Origin: Patagioenas fasciata | Taxonomy: Eukaryota > Chordata > Aves > Columbiformes > Columbidae | Direction of reading: 5' to 3' | Assembly: GCF_037038585.1 (NCBI RefSeq) | Contig: NC_092559.1 | Span: 22,120,488 to 22,184,487 of the forward strand | Length of the DNA: 64,000 nucleotides | Part shown: in pieces, positions 21,681 through 31,860 of the stretch | Numbering within the stretch: position 1 is the first letter of the stretch | How the letters are laid out: every line of letters begins with the position of its first letter | The notes under the pieces: model-generated | Database searches by the model: none | Told to the model about the DNA's origin: nothing | Seen by the model: the letters and a program-made list of their open reading frames with translations, nothing else | Program-made: the position numbers and the translations under genes

Positions 21681-21820
21681 CTCTGATTAATTACTCCTGT
21701 GTATATATGTACATATGTGTATATATATATATATAGTAGTAGTGATTAATTAGATTGTATTGATAGATTGTATTAATAAGGTTTAAGTATTCAGTGAATG
21801 TCATATTATAAGGGGTGGAA
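21681..21820 (+). other. 3' non-coding part of provirus A, right half
   Basis: Non-coding. It contains a (TA)n-rich microsatellite near 21703-21736 and a purine tract AAGGGGTGGAA directly before the LTR at 21821. Confidence 0.65.
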
Positions 21821-22482
21821 TGTCCTGGTTTTGTTAAAAACAAGTTTCTCTTTTAGTGAATTTACCTGTCAGCTAAAGCCTTCATGTTAGCTGCATTTTC
21901 CTGGAGAACCCAACACATGTTTTGGTTAAACCTAGCAATGGAATGCAAACTTATTGATAAGCACGGATGGACATCTCGCGAGAGGGGCAACGAGAAAACT
22001 GATGACCGAGAGACTGACCAATGGTGTATAACATTCCATTCACGTGAATACTTCATATAAAAGTGGGAGATCACGAGGATCTCATCCCTTTTTCCCCCTT
22101 TTCCCTTTTTCCTCATGGCTGACATTAGGAGAGGACCTTGCTGGTCGTCCCTGCGAACTGAGACCTAGTGACAGACTGAATCCAGCTCCGGTTGGCTACA
22201 GAGTCTAATCCAGGACTTTGGGTGCTGGCTCTGCAGTTGCTGAGACTTACAAGATTGGTTTTGTATATTTTGTATTATTTTCTCTATTCTTATTAGTAGC
22301 ATTAGTAAAACATCTTTAACTTTTCCAACTCTCTTCTCTCTGTCCTTCTTTCCCTCCCGATCGCCTGTCCTGAGTGGGAAGGGAGGAGAGGGAGGGGCAA
22401 AAGGGGGACGTGGGGAGGAGAGGAGGTTAACAATACACCTGCCAGGGTTTTTGTTGTCACCCCACAATCTTAACCCTTGACA
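21821..22482 (+). repeat. LTR shared by proviruses A (3') and B (5')
   Basis: 662 bp, TGTCCTGG to CCTTGACA. It is preceded by A's purine tract and followed by B's PBS, so it serves as 3' LTR of A and 5' LTR of B. It is the same length as the LTR at 11301, with about 20 differences by eye. Confidence 0.85.
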
Positions 22483-22488
22483 GATAAT

Positions 22489-22506
22489 TGGCGCCCAACG
22501 TGGGGC
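22489..22506 (+). other. primer-binding site of provirus B, tRNA-Lys(1,2) type
   Basis: TGGCGCCCAACGTGGGGC, identical to the site in A and at the same distance from the LTR. Confidence 0.85.
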
Positions 22507-22672
22507 AAGAGAAAAGGGTAAATTTGGAGATTTTTAGCTTTTCTACTGCTCTGATGTACCTTTCAATTTTCTTGGCACGATGCCAACTCATAGAGTTGTG
22601 ATACTCGCGCGTCTGTTTGCTTCGGATATTATTTAGTGGTATTAAGGCAAAGCGAATTACATTGATTTAAAG

Positions 22673-24519
22673 ATGTTATGGCATAAGTTGTATCAGTTAT
22701 TTTCTACATTGTGCTCACTGATTCCTTATCTGTGTTGGTGTTTCTTTCTGAATCGAAGTATTCATTATATAACAACAAGAAACTGGACAGCGGTCATGAT
22801 GATATTGTGTGTTTTGGCACTGGTTTATTTCATTACACTGCAGTCGCTAATGAATTTCTACTCGCTTCTGCTGTACCTTGAAAAGCCTCTGGGAGAGATT
22901 AAACAGCAGTACGGCTATGTGTTTGCTAACTGGTCAAGCGAATCTTTAGAAAGGGTGACTAACCATACTTTTGTCTTTTCACTGAGACAGTTTGCAAATG
23001 TTTTACACAACTTTGAATATCCTTGGAGCTTTGATAGAACTGTGATGGTGCTATCTGGTTTGCTGAATGTGTGTCAGTTTGTGCTTCTGTTAAAAGAAAT
23101 GAGGTTCAATAGGAGGTTTGCATCTCTTTTTAGTCCTGGGATTTGCGATGCGTCTTCGGAAGCTTTAGCAAAAAGCACTCCGAGCCACTCGAGTAAAGGC
23201 AAAACAGTGAAAGCTGCTGCTGCAGCCACTGCCCCCCCAATCGCAGCTTCACAGGCTGAAGCTACAGCTTCTACACAGAGCTCCTCTGCCAAGGTTGCTG
23301 CAGATAACATTACCTCTCCAGCCTCAAAGGCTAACAAGGCAGCCCCCCCTTCTTCACACACTGCTCACTGTTGCTGCTGTAACCACAGCAATCACTGTGA
23401 CAGACATTCAGACTCTGGAAATGAATCAAATGATGGTGAACCCATATCAGCATCAGTTGCCGGTTTTAAGAAAGTCACTAGAAAGACTACTCGTGCAGCA
23501 GGTGATGGCACAGGGCCAACATCAACCCAAGGGGCACCATCAGGACAGGGAGGAGATGAAGTGACCACCACTCGGTCCTTTTCTCCAGGTGAGCTGAGAG
23601 ATCTGCGAAAAGACTTTAGTCGTCGTGAAGGTGAGAATATTTTAACCTGGCTGCTGCGATGCTGGGACAATGGGGCAGAAACAATTGAATTAGAAGGTGG
23701 TGAAATCAGGCACTGGGATCTCTGTCAAAAGATTCCACCACTGATAGGGCAATTTCAAGAGACTCTAATGCCACTACTCTCTGGACCCGACTCTTGGCAG
23801 CTATGAAAGTAAGATTTCCCTACAAGGAAGATTGTATATCCAAGTTAGGGAAATGGAATACTATGGAGAGAGGTATCCAGTTCCTGAGAGAATTAGCAGT
23901 GCGAGAGATCATCTATTTTGGACCAGACAACCAAGAGGGGACAGACCCAGACAGAATCAATTGTACACGACCTCTGTGGCGCAGATTTGTACAAAGTGCA
24001 CCACCTGCATATGCTAAGTCATTGGCAGGAATGGTCTGGTCAGCTAGAGGTGTACAAGATATTACTGAAGTGATTGACCAGCTCCGGAACTTTGAGGACA
24101 GCCTTGCTGGTTCTCTGTGGGCTTGTGTCTCTGCTGTGGAGAAACTGTGTGAAAAATCTGATGACCGGTTTGAAAAGTTGTTGCAAGAAATCAAAGAACT
24201 CAGAGAAGACACGTACCATTCACGACCTGCACAAACCTATGTTTCAGCTATTAGGAAAAGACGTTTCCAATCTCGAGAGAGAGGGCAGAGACAGCCCACA
24301 AAAAGAGGTTCACTGTGGTTCTTCCTACATGAGCAGGGAGAAAACACGAATAAGTGGCACGGAAGACCTACCTCAGAACTTCAAGAACGAGTACGTGAGA
24401 TAAAAGGAAAAACTCCTAAGAAGGTGGCTGCTCCAGTTTACAAAAGGGGCAGAAGACATTCTGATGCTCTTGAAGGAACCTCTAATTCACACCCAGAGAC
24501 TGTGCAAAACAGGAATTAG
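22673..24519 (+). pseudogene. gag of provirus B, frameshifted
   Basis: ATG 22673; same architecture as gag of A: hydrophobic N-terminal segments, Ala/Pro/Ser/Thr linker, HCCCCNHSNHCDRH cluster near 23365, then a capsid-like region. A one-base loss near 23710 (AGGCACTGGG against AGGCAGCTGGG in A) shifts the frame, ending the first open part at 23806. The correct frame resumes within 23794-24519 and ends at the conserved UAG 24517-24519. Where A has a TGA (13386), B has CGA. The two gags thus carry different lesions. Confidence 0.75.
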
Positions 24520-25677
24520 AGGTGCCCTGCCTCCAACCAGGTGGAGGAAAGGGATAACAGAGTTTATTGGACTGTACTTGCACTGAAATCAAACAAGTGA
24601 AACGGTTAAAGCCTGTATGGTATGGGGGGTGATGGTTAAAGTATAAGTATGGAGAAGCTTGGCAGATTGATTATATTACACTTCCACTGTTGGGAAGTAA
24701 AATGTGGGAAAGCAAGATGTGCAGTTCCAGCCATCTGGATGATAAAGAAAGATCAATACTAACATGACCATCCGGATGGTCGAAGACATAATACTAACAT
24801 AATAATATGTAAAGGGCCTTGGACAGATTACTTTGAAGTACATTTCTCGTAACTGTAAAAAGTTATAGCCCAAACTCGTGAGAATGGTATCTCGGGCCAG
24901 ATAACCGCCCCCAAGTGCATGGGATGTGTGAATGTCCTTGGGCCTGGTCTGTGAATGAGTGGAAAAACAAGTGAGACAAATATCACATGAATTTAGTGTG
25001 TTCTTAATAACAATTAGTGGAAAAACACCTTTTTGTAAACATCTTAGCATCTTAGTCCAGACCTGTACCTGTAAATCCTATGGTCAATGGTGAATAAAGA
25101 AGGTAGCCTAAGCCTAGGCCTAGGTCAGCTCTCTGCCTGGCCAGGCTCTGCACTCCTTCCTGAACAAGATCTTTGCCTCTGCATGAATTTCTGTCTGCGT
25201 CCTGGTATGCGTTGTTCCTAATCGCCGCGTTCCACAAACACGTCAAGGTAAGCACTATGTACTTACAATGGTGGAAGCAACCACTGGATGGTTGGAAACA
25301 TATGCCGTACCTCATGCTACAGCCCGAAATACTATCTTGGGCCTTGAGAAGCAAGTCCTTTGGTGACACGGTACGCCAGAAAGAATTGAATCAGACAATG
25401 GTACTCATTTCAAAAACAGTATTATAGACAATTGGGCCAAAGAACATGGTATTGAGTGGGTATATCCTATTCCATATCATGCACCAACCTCTGGCAAAAT
25501 TGAAAGGTACAGTGGTTTGTTAAAAACTACATTAAAGGCACTTGGTGGTGGAACCTTTAAAAACTGGGATTCACATTAAGCAAAAGCTACTTGGTTGGTC
25601 AACACTAGGGGATCAACCAATTGAGCCGGGCCTGGTCAATCAGAAATTCTTCGTACTCTAAAAGGAGATAAAGTCCC
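24520..25677 (+). pseudogene. integrase remnant of provirus B, split by an LTR
   Basis: After about 60 bases of pro sequence there is a jump to the integrase zinc finger (EIKQ). A shared AC at the junction suggests microhomology joining. WQIDYITLP is cut by the LTR at 24688-25229, then the core resumes at 25236 with SDNGTHF and GKIERY. The TAA at 25577-25579 matches the TAA at 16905 in A. Sequence stops at about 25677. Confidence 0.75.
24688..25229 (+). repeat. solo LTR of family D (provirus F type), TSD TTCCAC
   Basis: TGTTGGGAAGTAAAATGTGG start, matching the F 3' LTR at 53284. Flanks are TTCCAC on both sides (24682-24687 and 25230-25235), a perfect 6-bp duplication inside B's integrase. 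GGTGAATAAAGAAGG near 25088 gives the polyadenylation signal. 542 bp. Confidence 0.85.
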
Positions 25678-25681
25678 CAGA

Positions 25682-26572
25682 GTGGTTTGTCCCATATTGA
25701 GTGCACACCCCTGGGCTGGCATTCTAAACAATCTAAACCGTCCTCGACACCCCCAAAAAGTGATGGATGTCCTACCCTGTCGGGCAGAGGGGGGAGACCC
25801 AAGACAGCCCCTGCCCTATCACTGTTGGGTAGAGGTAGGGGACCAAAAAGATGATGAGGGTTAGAAGCAAGTTCCAGTTTGGTGCCACGGGCAACCCCCC
25901 TCCCTAACTGCTTTGCTTCTCCAGATGCTCCTCCGTAATAAGTTCGAGGCCCTGGATCTTGAAGAAGAGGTAGGTGAGGATGTGGTGCAAGGCCCACCTA
26001 CGAGGTCACATAGGAAGAGGTAGTTGACTCCACGCCTCAAGACTGCCTCTGATAAGAAAGAAAGAAGGGTAATTGCAGTAGGCGATTTCCTTCTGGGAGG
26101 AACAGAGGGCCCAACATACAGAGTTGACCCTCATCATAGGGAAGTTTGTAGTCTACCAGGAGCCCGTATCAGGGATATCACCAAGACACTTCCCTACCTG
26201 GTGCACCCAATAGACTACTAGCCACTGCTGATCTTCCAGACAGGTGGGGAGGAAGCTGCATCCCGTAGTCTGAGGGGAATGAAGAAAGATTTCAAGGTCT
26301 TGGGAGGGTTGGTGAAAGAGTCTGGGGCACAAGTGATTTTCTCTTCCCTCCTTCCATTTTTGGGTGACTATGTGGGATGGAATAGAAGAATTCAGTCCAT
26401 AAATTATTCGCTACAAGACTGGTGCTACAGAGAGGACTTCGGATTGTTTGATAATAGCTGGTTTTATAAGACACCAGTCCAGACAGTGATACGTGGGAAA
26501 GGTTTATCTCACAGGGGCAAAAGGATACTGGGACAGGAATTAGCAGGGCTCATTTGGAGAGCTTTAAACTAG
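25682..26572 (+). pseudogene. CR1 ORF1 remnant with SGNH-esterase-like segment
   Basis: The first part (to about 26020) is broken. From 26060 one reads AVGDFLLGGTEGP, then REVCSLPGARIRDIT (26140-26170). After a stop at 26220 and a frame change come KKDFKVLGGLVKESGAQVIF (26283-26342) and, near the end, RGKRILGQELAGLIWRALN. These blocks match the ORF1 esterase-like domain typical of CR1. The usual GDSLL-type Ser block reads GDFLL, so the nucleophile position is lost. Confidence 0.65.
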
Positions 26573-26645
26573 ATTTGATGGGGGATGGGGTTGTAGCTGG
26601 GCTTGCACCAGTGGGGCAGCACTGTAGTATTGAGGCCTCCCTAGG

Positions 26646-29600
26646 GTGAAACTGGTGTACTCAACTCACTCCGTGAAATGCCTGTACACCAATGTGTGCA
26701 GCATGGGGAAAAAGCAGGAGGAGTTAGAAACCTGTGTTAGGGCAGGAGATTATGATCTGGTGGCGATTACAGAGACATGGTGGGACAGCTCACATGACTG
26801 GAATATGGTCATGGATGGCTATGTCCTTTTCAGGAAAGACAGACCAGCCAGGCGTGGTGGTGGAGTTGCTCTTTATGTGAGAGAGCAACTACAATGTATT
26901 GAGTACTGGGGCAGATGAGAAGAGAGTTGAGAGTCTGTGGGTGAAAATTAAGGGGCAGGCTGACAGGGGTGATACTGTTGCGGGTGTCTATTATAGGCCA
27001 CCAGAGCAGGGTGAGGAAGTTGCCGAGGTCTTCTACAGGCAGCTGAGAGTGGCCTCACAGTCACAGGCCCTGGTTGTCGTGGGGGATTTTAACTTCCCTG
27101 ATGTTTGCTGGAAGGACTACTCAGCCAGACATCCACAGTGCAGGAAGTTCTTCCAGTGCATTGACCATAACTTCCTGATGCAAATGGTGGATGAGCCAAC
27201 TAGGAGAGGAGCACTGCTGGACCTCATTCTCATTAACAAGGAGGGTGTGTTTGAAGCAGTAAAGGTTGAGGGATGCCTTGGTTGCAGCTACCATGAAATG
27301 GTGGAGTTCAGGATCTCATGTGGCAGAAAGAGAATAGCAAGCAGAATTGCAACCCTGGACTTGAGTAAGGCAAACTTAGGCCTTTACAAGCAATTGCTAG
27401 GGGAAATCCCATGGGCAAGGCTGCTTGAAGGTAAAGGGGTCCAAGATAGTTGTTTAGCATTCAAGGACTGTTTTTTCCAAGCTCAAGATCAGAGCATCCC
27501 GACACGTAGGAAGTCAAGGAAGGGAGCCAGGAGATCCGTGTGTTTAAGCAGGGAACTGCTGCGCAAGCTCAAGTGGAAGAGGAGAGTTTACAGATCGTGG
27601 TAGAAGGGGCTGGCCACTTGGGGAGAATATAAGGCTGTTGTCAGAGGATGTAGGGAGGCAACTAGGAAAGATAAGGCCTCCTTAGAATTCCACCTGACGA
27701 GAGGGGTCAAGGACAACAGAAAGAGCTTTTTCAAATACATGGCAGATAAAACTAACACCAGAGGCAATGTAGACCCACTGATGAACGAGGTGGGTGCCCT
27801 GGTGGCAGAAGATACAGAGAAGGCAGAGTTACTGAATGCCGTCTTTGTCTCTGTCTACTCTGCCAGAGGCTGTCCTGAGGAACCCTGTACCACTGAGGGC
27901 CCAAAGGAAGTCAGGACAATGGTGGAGTCTGCCTTGATTGATGAGGATTGGGTTAGGGAACAATTAAGCAATCTGGACATCCATGAATCCATGAGTCCAG
28001 ATGGTATGCATCAGTGGGTACTGAGGGAACTGGCTGAAGTTATTGCTAGGCCACTCTCCATCATCTTTGCTAAGTGTTGTGAAATGGGAGAGGTTCCTGA
28101 GGACTGGAGGAAAGCAAATGTCACTCCGGTCTTCAAAAAGGGTAAGGAGGACCCGGGTAACTATAGACCAGTCAGCCTCACCTCCATCCCTGGAAAGGTG
28201 ATGGAACAGCTTATCCTTGGTGCCATCTCAAAGCATATCAAGGATCAGAGGGTCTTTAGGGACAGTCACCATGGCTTCAACCAGTCATGCTTGACCAATC
28301 TCATAGCCTCTTATGAGGACATAATGAGGTGGATAGATTGCGGCGATGAGGAACGACGCACACTGGGACACAGACCAAGATGCACACACAGGCAGAGATC
28401 TTGTGCAGGAAGGAGCGCAGAGCCGGGCAGAGCAGAGAGCTGAGCCAGGCTGAGGCCCTCTTTATTAGCCTTTGATAATTTATAGGATTTACAGATACGG
28501 ATCTGGACTATGATGTTTTATCAATAATTGTTATTAAAAACACACCACACTCATATTACGTCTGTTTCAGTTACGTTCCCACTCATTCACAGGTCAGGCC
28601 CAATGACATTCAGACATCACATGTACTTGGGGACATTTATCTGGCCCGAGATAACATTCTCACTAGTCTGGGCTATCACTTTTTACAGTTATGAGAAACG
28701 TACTTCAGCACAACCTGCCCTTTATATTTTGACTAGTTCCTATGATCTAATTATGTCAGTACTACTTCTTCTTTGACCATCCGGATGGTCATGTTAGTAT
28801 TCCTTTATCATCCAGGTGGCTAGAACTGCACATCTTGCTTTCCCATGTCTTTGCTTTCCCATATACATGGTGGCAAAGCAGTGGATGTGGTCTACCTTGA
28901 CTTCTGTAAAGCATTTGGCACAGTCTCACACAGCATCTTGCTGCTAAAATAAGGCAGTGTGGTCTGGACGATCGGGCAGTGAGGTGGACTGTGAACTAGC
29001 TGAAGGAAAGAAGCCAGAGAGTCGTGGTCAATAGGGCAGAGTCTAGTTGGAGGCCTGTGTCTAGTGGAGTGCCTCAGGGGTCAATACTGGGGCCTGTATT
29101 ATTCAATATATTCATCAATGATTTGGATGAGGGAATAGAGTGCACTGTCAGCAAGTTTGCTGATGACACCAAACTGGGAGGAGTGGCTGACACGCCAGAA
29201 GGCTGTGCTGCCATCCAGCGAGACATAGACTGGAGAGTTGGGCAGGGAAAAATGTAATTAAATATAGCAAGAGCAAGTGTAGAGTCTTGCATCTGGGTAG
29301 GAACAACCCCAGGTTTGGGTATAAGTTGGGCAATGACCTATTAGAGAGCAGCATAGGGGAAAGGGACCTGGGGATCCTGGTGGACAGCAGGATGACCATG
29401 AGCCAGCACTGTGCCCTTGTGGCCAAGAAGACCAATGGCATCCTGGGGTGTATTAGAAGGGGGGTGGTTAGTAGCTCGAGAGAGGTTCTCCTCTCCCTGG
29501 TGAGACTGCAACTGGAATACTGTGCCCAGTTATGGGCCCATCAGTTAAAGAAGGACAGGGAACTGCTGGAGAGAGTCCAGCGCAGAGCAACGAAGATGAT

Positions 29601-29680
29601 AAAGGGAGTGGAGCATCTCCCTTATGAGGAAAGACTGAGGGATCTGTGTCTCTCTAACTTCGAGAAAAGAAGAAGATGAA
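26646..29680 (+). pseudogene. CR1 ORF2 remnant (endonuclease and reverse transcriptase)
   Basis: APE-type endonuclease: CLYTNVCSMGKKQEELE, AITETWWDSSHDW (about 26765), a frameshift near 26900, then GVYYRPP and VVGDFNFPDVCW (about 27080-27110). Linker RKLKWKRRVYRSW ends at TAG 27601. RT: VTPVFKKGKEDPGNYRPVSL (about 28120) and [20 protein letters not shown]. The catalytic FADD lies near 29158, and the tail AHQLKKDRELLERVQRRATK near 29540. The RT is split by the solo LTR at 28339-28862 and by several stops. Not functional. Confidence 0.85.
28339..28862 (-). repeat. solo LTR of family D, minus strand, in CR1
   Basis: It reads as the reverse of the LTRs at 24688 and 53284: CAGAGATCTTGTGCAGGAAG near the left end, CATCTTGCTTTCCC near the right end. 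Flanks are ATAGAT (28333-28338) and ATACAT (28863-28868), a 6-bp duplication with one change. It interrupts CR1 ORF2. Ends are accurate to a few bases. Confidence 0.75.
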
Positions 29681-29716
29681 GAAGATGACGAAGAAGACGA
29701 CAATGACGACAATGGA
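29667..29716. repeat. GAN-type microsatellite in CR1
   Basis: Runs of AAGAAGATGAAGAAG and GACGACAATGACGAC-type triplets interrupt the CR1 ORF2 tail between EKRR and the following GGGTGACCTC. Confidence 0.75.
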
Positions 29717-29735
29717 GGGGTGACCTCATTAACAT

Positions 29736-30442
29736 CTGGGAAAAAGGAGATTGAGCCCCTGTTTGTCATGTTTGTTTATTATATTTCTTAATGAGCTCAT
29801 GAAATACAGTTTAGCTCACAGAGTACATTGTCCTGTAAATTTGAGAGATCCGAATGGACCTTGACACCCCTATCACTGAGTATCTGGAGCACCTCCTGTC
29901 CTGTGCCCCCCAGAACTGCTGGCTCAGACCACACAAACAATAAGGAGCAGGGGGACACAGACAGTCCCAGCATCCCCGCCACTACAGAGCATCCTCAGGC
30001 TGGGCATTTGGAGGGGGACCCCCATGTCCCGGGCATCCCAAGCCCCATGGGGGTGTGCAGTGAGGGAGTGGGAATATCCTTCAGCCCATCTGTTCACTAC
30101 TGCTCCAAAATGTGGGGACAGTCCCACTGCTACCCCATCTGCCCCCCAGGGCAAAGCATGGTCCCAACCCTCCTCCATGGAGGGAGAGCCCTGGCATGGC
30201 CCATCCTCTCCTGGTGCCTGCAGCAACTGACATGCAGCCCCCATCCCTGTCCCCAGGCACAGGTGGGTTCCAGCCAAAGGTGGCAGTAGTGTGGCTAGAG
30301 TATGAGCTCAGAGGAATGCACCACAGCCTTCCTGCCAAAGCAAACCCTGCTGCTATGGCTCTACCTTCCCAATACCATCCCAGGCCCTCACCAGCTGCCA
30401 CTGTGCCACAGCTGCCCTGTTCTGTCTCCTCACACCCACTCA
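29736..30442. other. GC-rich unassigned stretch, probably host flank of NPR2
   Basis: No repeat family recognised. It holds a 153-codon open frame on the plus strand (29828-30289) with a Pro/Ser/Thr-rich product and no known motif. It is continuous with 36325-37089 once provirus E is removed (the TSD joins them), and so lies downstream of NPR2. Whether it belongs to a neighbouring gene (human SPAG8 lies tail-to-tail with NPR2) cannot be told here. Confidence 0.3.
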
Positions 30443-30772
30443 TGCTGGAGTGATAAAGGACTCAGCATTCTGATTCACTGTGAATCACGCAAAGCCATTT
30501 ATTACAGAAACAAGCCTCCTTATATACGCAACTATTCTCTAATCACGCGTCCACGCTCCAAGCATGGATTCGCTAAATGAGTATCACGGGCAGTCCACAC
30601 GCTGGAGCCCCACCGATGATAGGTCCGACGACTCACGCTGAGGCCCTGTTAATGAAGAAATGCCCCTCTTTCTCACAGCAGATTCTGTTCTCAGCTTCTC
30701 AAAGTGGCCTTGAGATTCCTTTGGGCCTGACTAATTCAACAACATATCTCCATCTAACCAAAGCCCTCCACA
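30443..30772 (-). repeat. 3' LTR of provirus E
   Basis: On the minus strand it begins TGTGGAGGGCTTTGG and ends CACTCCAGCA. It sits just downstream (minus sense) of a purine tract AAAAAGGGGGAAT. ATATAAGGAGGC gives the promoter box. Confidence 0.8.
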
Positions 30773-31305
30773 ATTCCCCCTTTTTGTTCTTGAATTAGTC
30801 AGGCCCATTAAACAGCATGCTGAATCGTCCTTGAAATACACTGCAACATAGAACATGTGATTAACAACATAATTACAATTACATATAATGTAATTAAGAT
30901 CAAAGAACTACCCACTTATTCCAAAACTTATAAGCTATATGTCAAACCTCAACTTTACTATGGCAATCTTATTAATGTACTGTTCTAGTTTGCCTAAAGC
31001 ACTTATTAATAGATTCAGAATAAACAAACAAGTTAATACAACACAACCATAATCCTAATGTTAAAAGTAGAACATTTATAACTGCTTGATTTTGTAGATT
31101 TTGTAGGCATGTCTCATAATGTTACCTCATTTTTGCATGGAGTATCTAAGTGTAATATCACCCTTTTGGCTCTCCTGCTGATTGTTCAAATTGCCATTCT
31201 CCACAGAAGGTACACCACCTGCTTGCTAATAGGCTTCTAGACCACCAGGTCTGTGAGCATCTATAACACTGAATTAGGAGCCATGGTTTACATGTGAAAC
31301 AGTCC

Positions 31306-31860
31306 TCACAACTTATCTCCCTCCTGTCCATCTGCATCCATCGAATCTTTGTTGTCTTTATTCAGCCATGGCTTGACCCATTTCGCGGGAATCCACTTCA
31401 ATCCTTGGTCTGTAATGACACAAACATAACCTTTTCCCCAGGTTATCAATTGATGTGGCTTTTTCCATTGACTAGTGATATGGCCATAACTAATGTAGGT
31501 TCTTTCTGATTTAGCATGGTTTTGGGTCATACTTGCAAAGTATTTCATCACATACAATCCTTTTGACAATTGGGTTTGTGCTGTTTCCTCCACTCCCCCC
31601 TTTTTTTTAAAACCAACAAACAAACAAACAAACAAAGTTCAGAATCAGATACACACGTTGGATCTTGACTACGTACTCAAAATCACAAATCAAATTTAGA
31701 GGTTCCTCCTTAAAAAGCTCTAAGTAATTTAAAGCTGTGCCAAGTTCTGCTAATTGGGTTGAACCTTCAATAATTGTTACAGAATGATGCCAATCGTTAT
31801 CTTCACACCAAACCACTACAGCTTTATGAGACTTCCCAGAACCATCAACAAAAACTGTGC
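31306..31860 (-). pseudogene. RNase H and integrase C-terminus of provirus E
   Basis: Minus-strand reading gives an RNase H piece (VVWCEDNDWHHSV, GSTQLAELGTA, LNLICDFEYVVK) matching F at 50750-50900. It then runs almost directly into an integrase C-terminal piece (WKKPHQLITWGKGYVC, WIPAKWVKPW). The rest of RNase H and the whole integrase core with its D,D,E are deleted. Confidence 0.7.

Larger units (their letters stand above)
11301..22482 (+). mobile_element. ERVL-type provirus A (interrupted by provirus C)
   Basis: Provirus in the order LTR, PBS, gag, UAG, pro-RT-RNase H-integrase, 3' non-coding, LTR. It holds the 4.25-kb provirus C at 17429-21680 in its 3' non-coding part. The two LTRs are both 662 bp and differ at roughly 20 positions by eye. 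The 3' LTR is followed directly by a second PBS and gag (element B), so A and B share it. No env is seen. RT with YIDD and LPQGWKHSPTICH resembles ERVL (class III). Confidence 0.85.
21821..25677 (+). mobile_element. ERVL-type provirus B, truncated
   Basis: Tandem copy downstream of A, using the shared LTR. Its gag is frameshifted. Protease, RT, RNase H and the start of integrase are deleted (24579/24580 joins sequence equivalent to about 14080 and 16454 of A). Integrase is split by a solo LTR at 24688-25229. The 3' end is lost at 25677 where CR1 sequence begins, so its own 3' LTR is missing. Confidence 0.8.
25678..29735 (+). mobile_element. CR1 LINE, long copy with both ORF remnants
   Basis: About 3.5 kb of CR1 interrupted by a minus-strand family D solo LTR at 28339-28862. 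It holds an ORF1 remnant, ORF2 endonuclease and reverse transcriptase. It is cut at the 5' side by the break with provirus B. The 3' UTR is missing: the sequence stops shortly after the ORF2 tail, near a GAN-rich microsatellite. Confidence 0.85.

Noticed and set aside
21466..21690. Open frame repeated in both LTRs of C (also 17542-17925)
   Set aside because: The start is not a plain ATG context and it merely reads through U3/R/U5; duplicated because LTRs are duplicated.
29828..30289. 153-codon plus-strand frame as a gene
   Set aside because: Pro/Ser-rich, no motif, no homologue recognised; kept only as unassigned flank.
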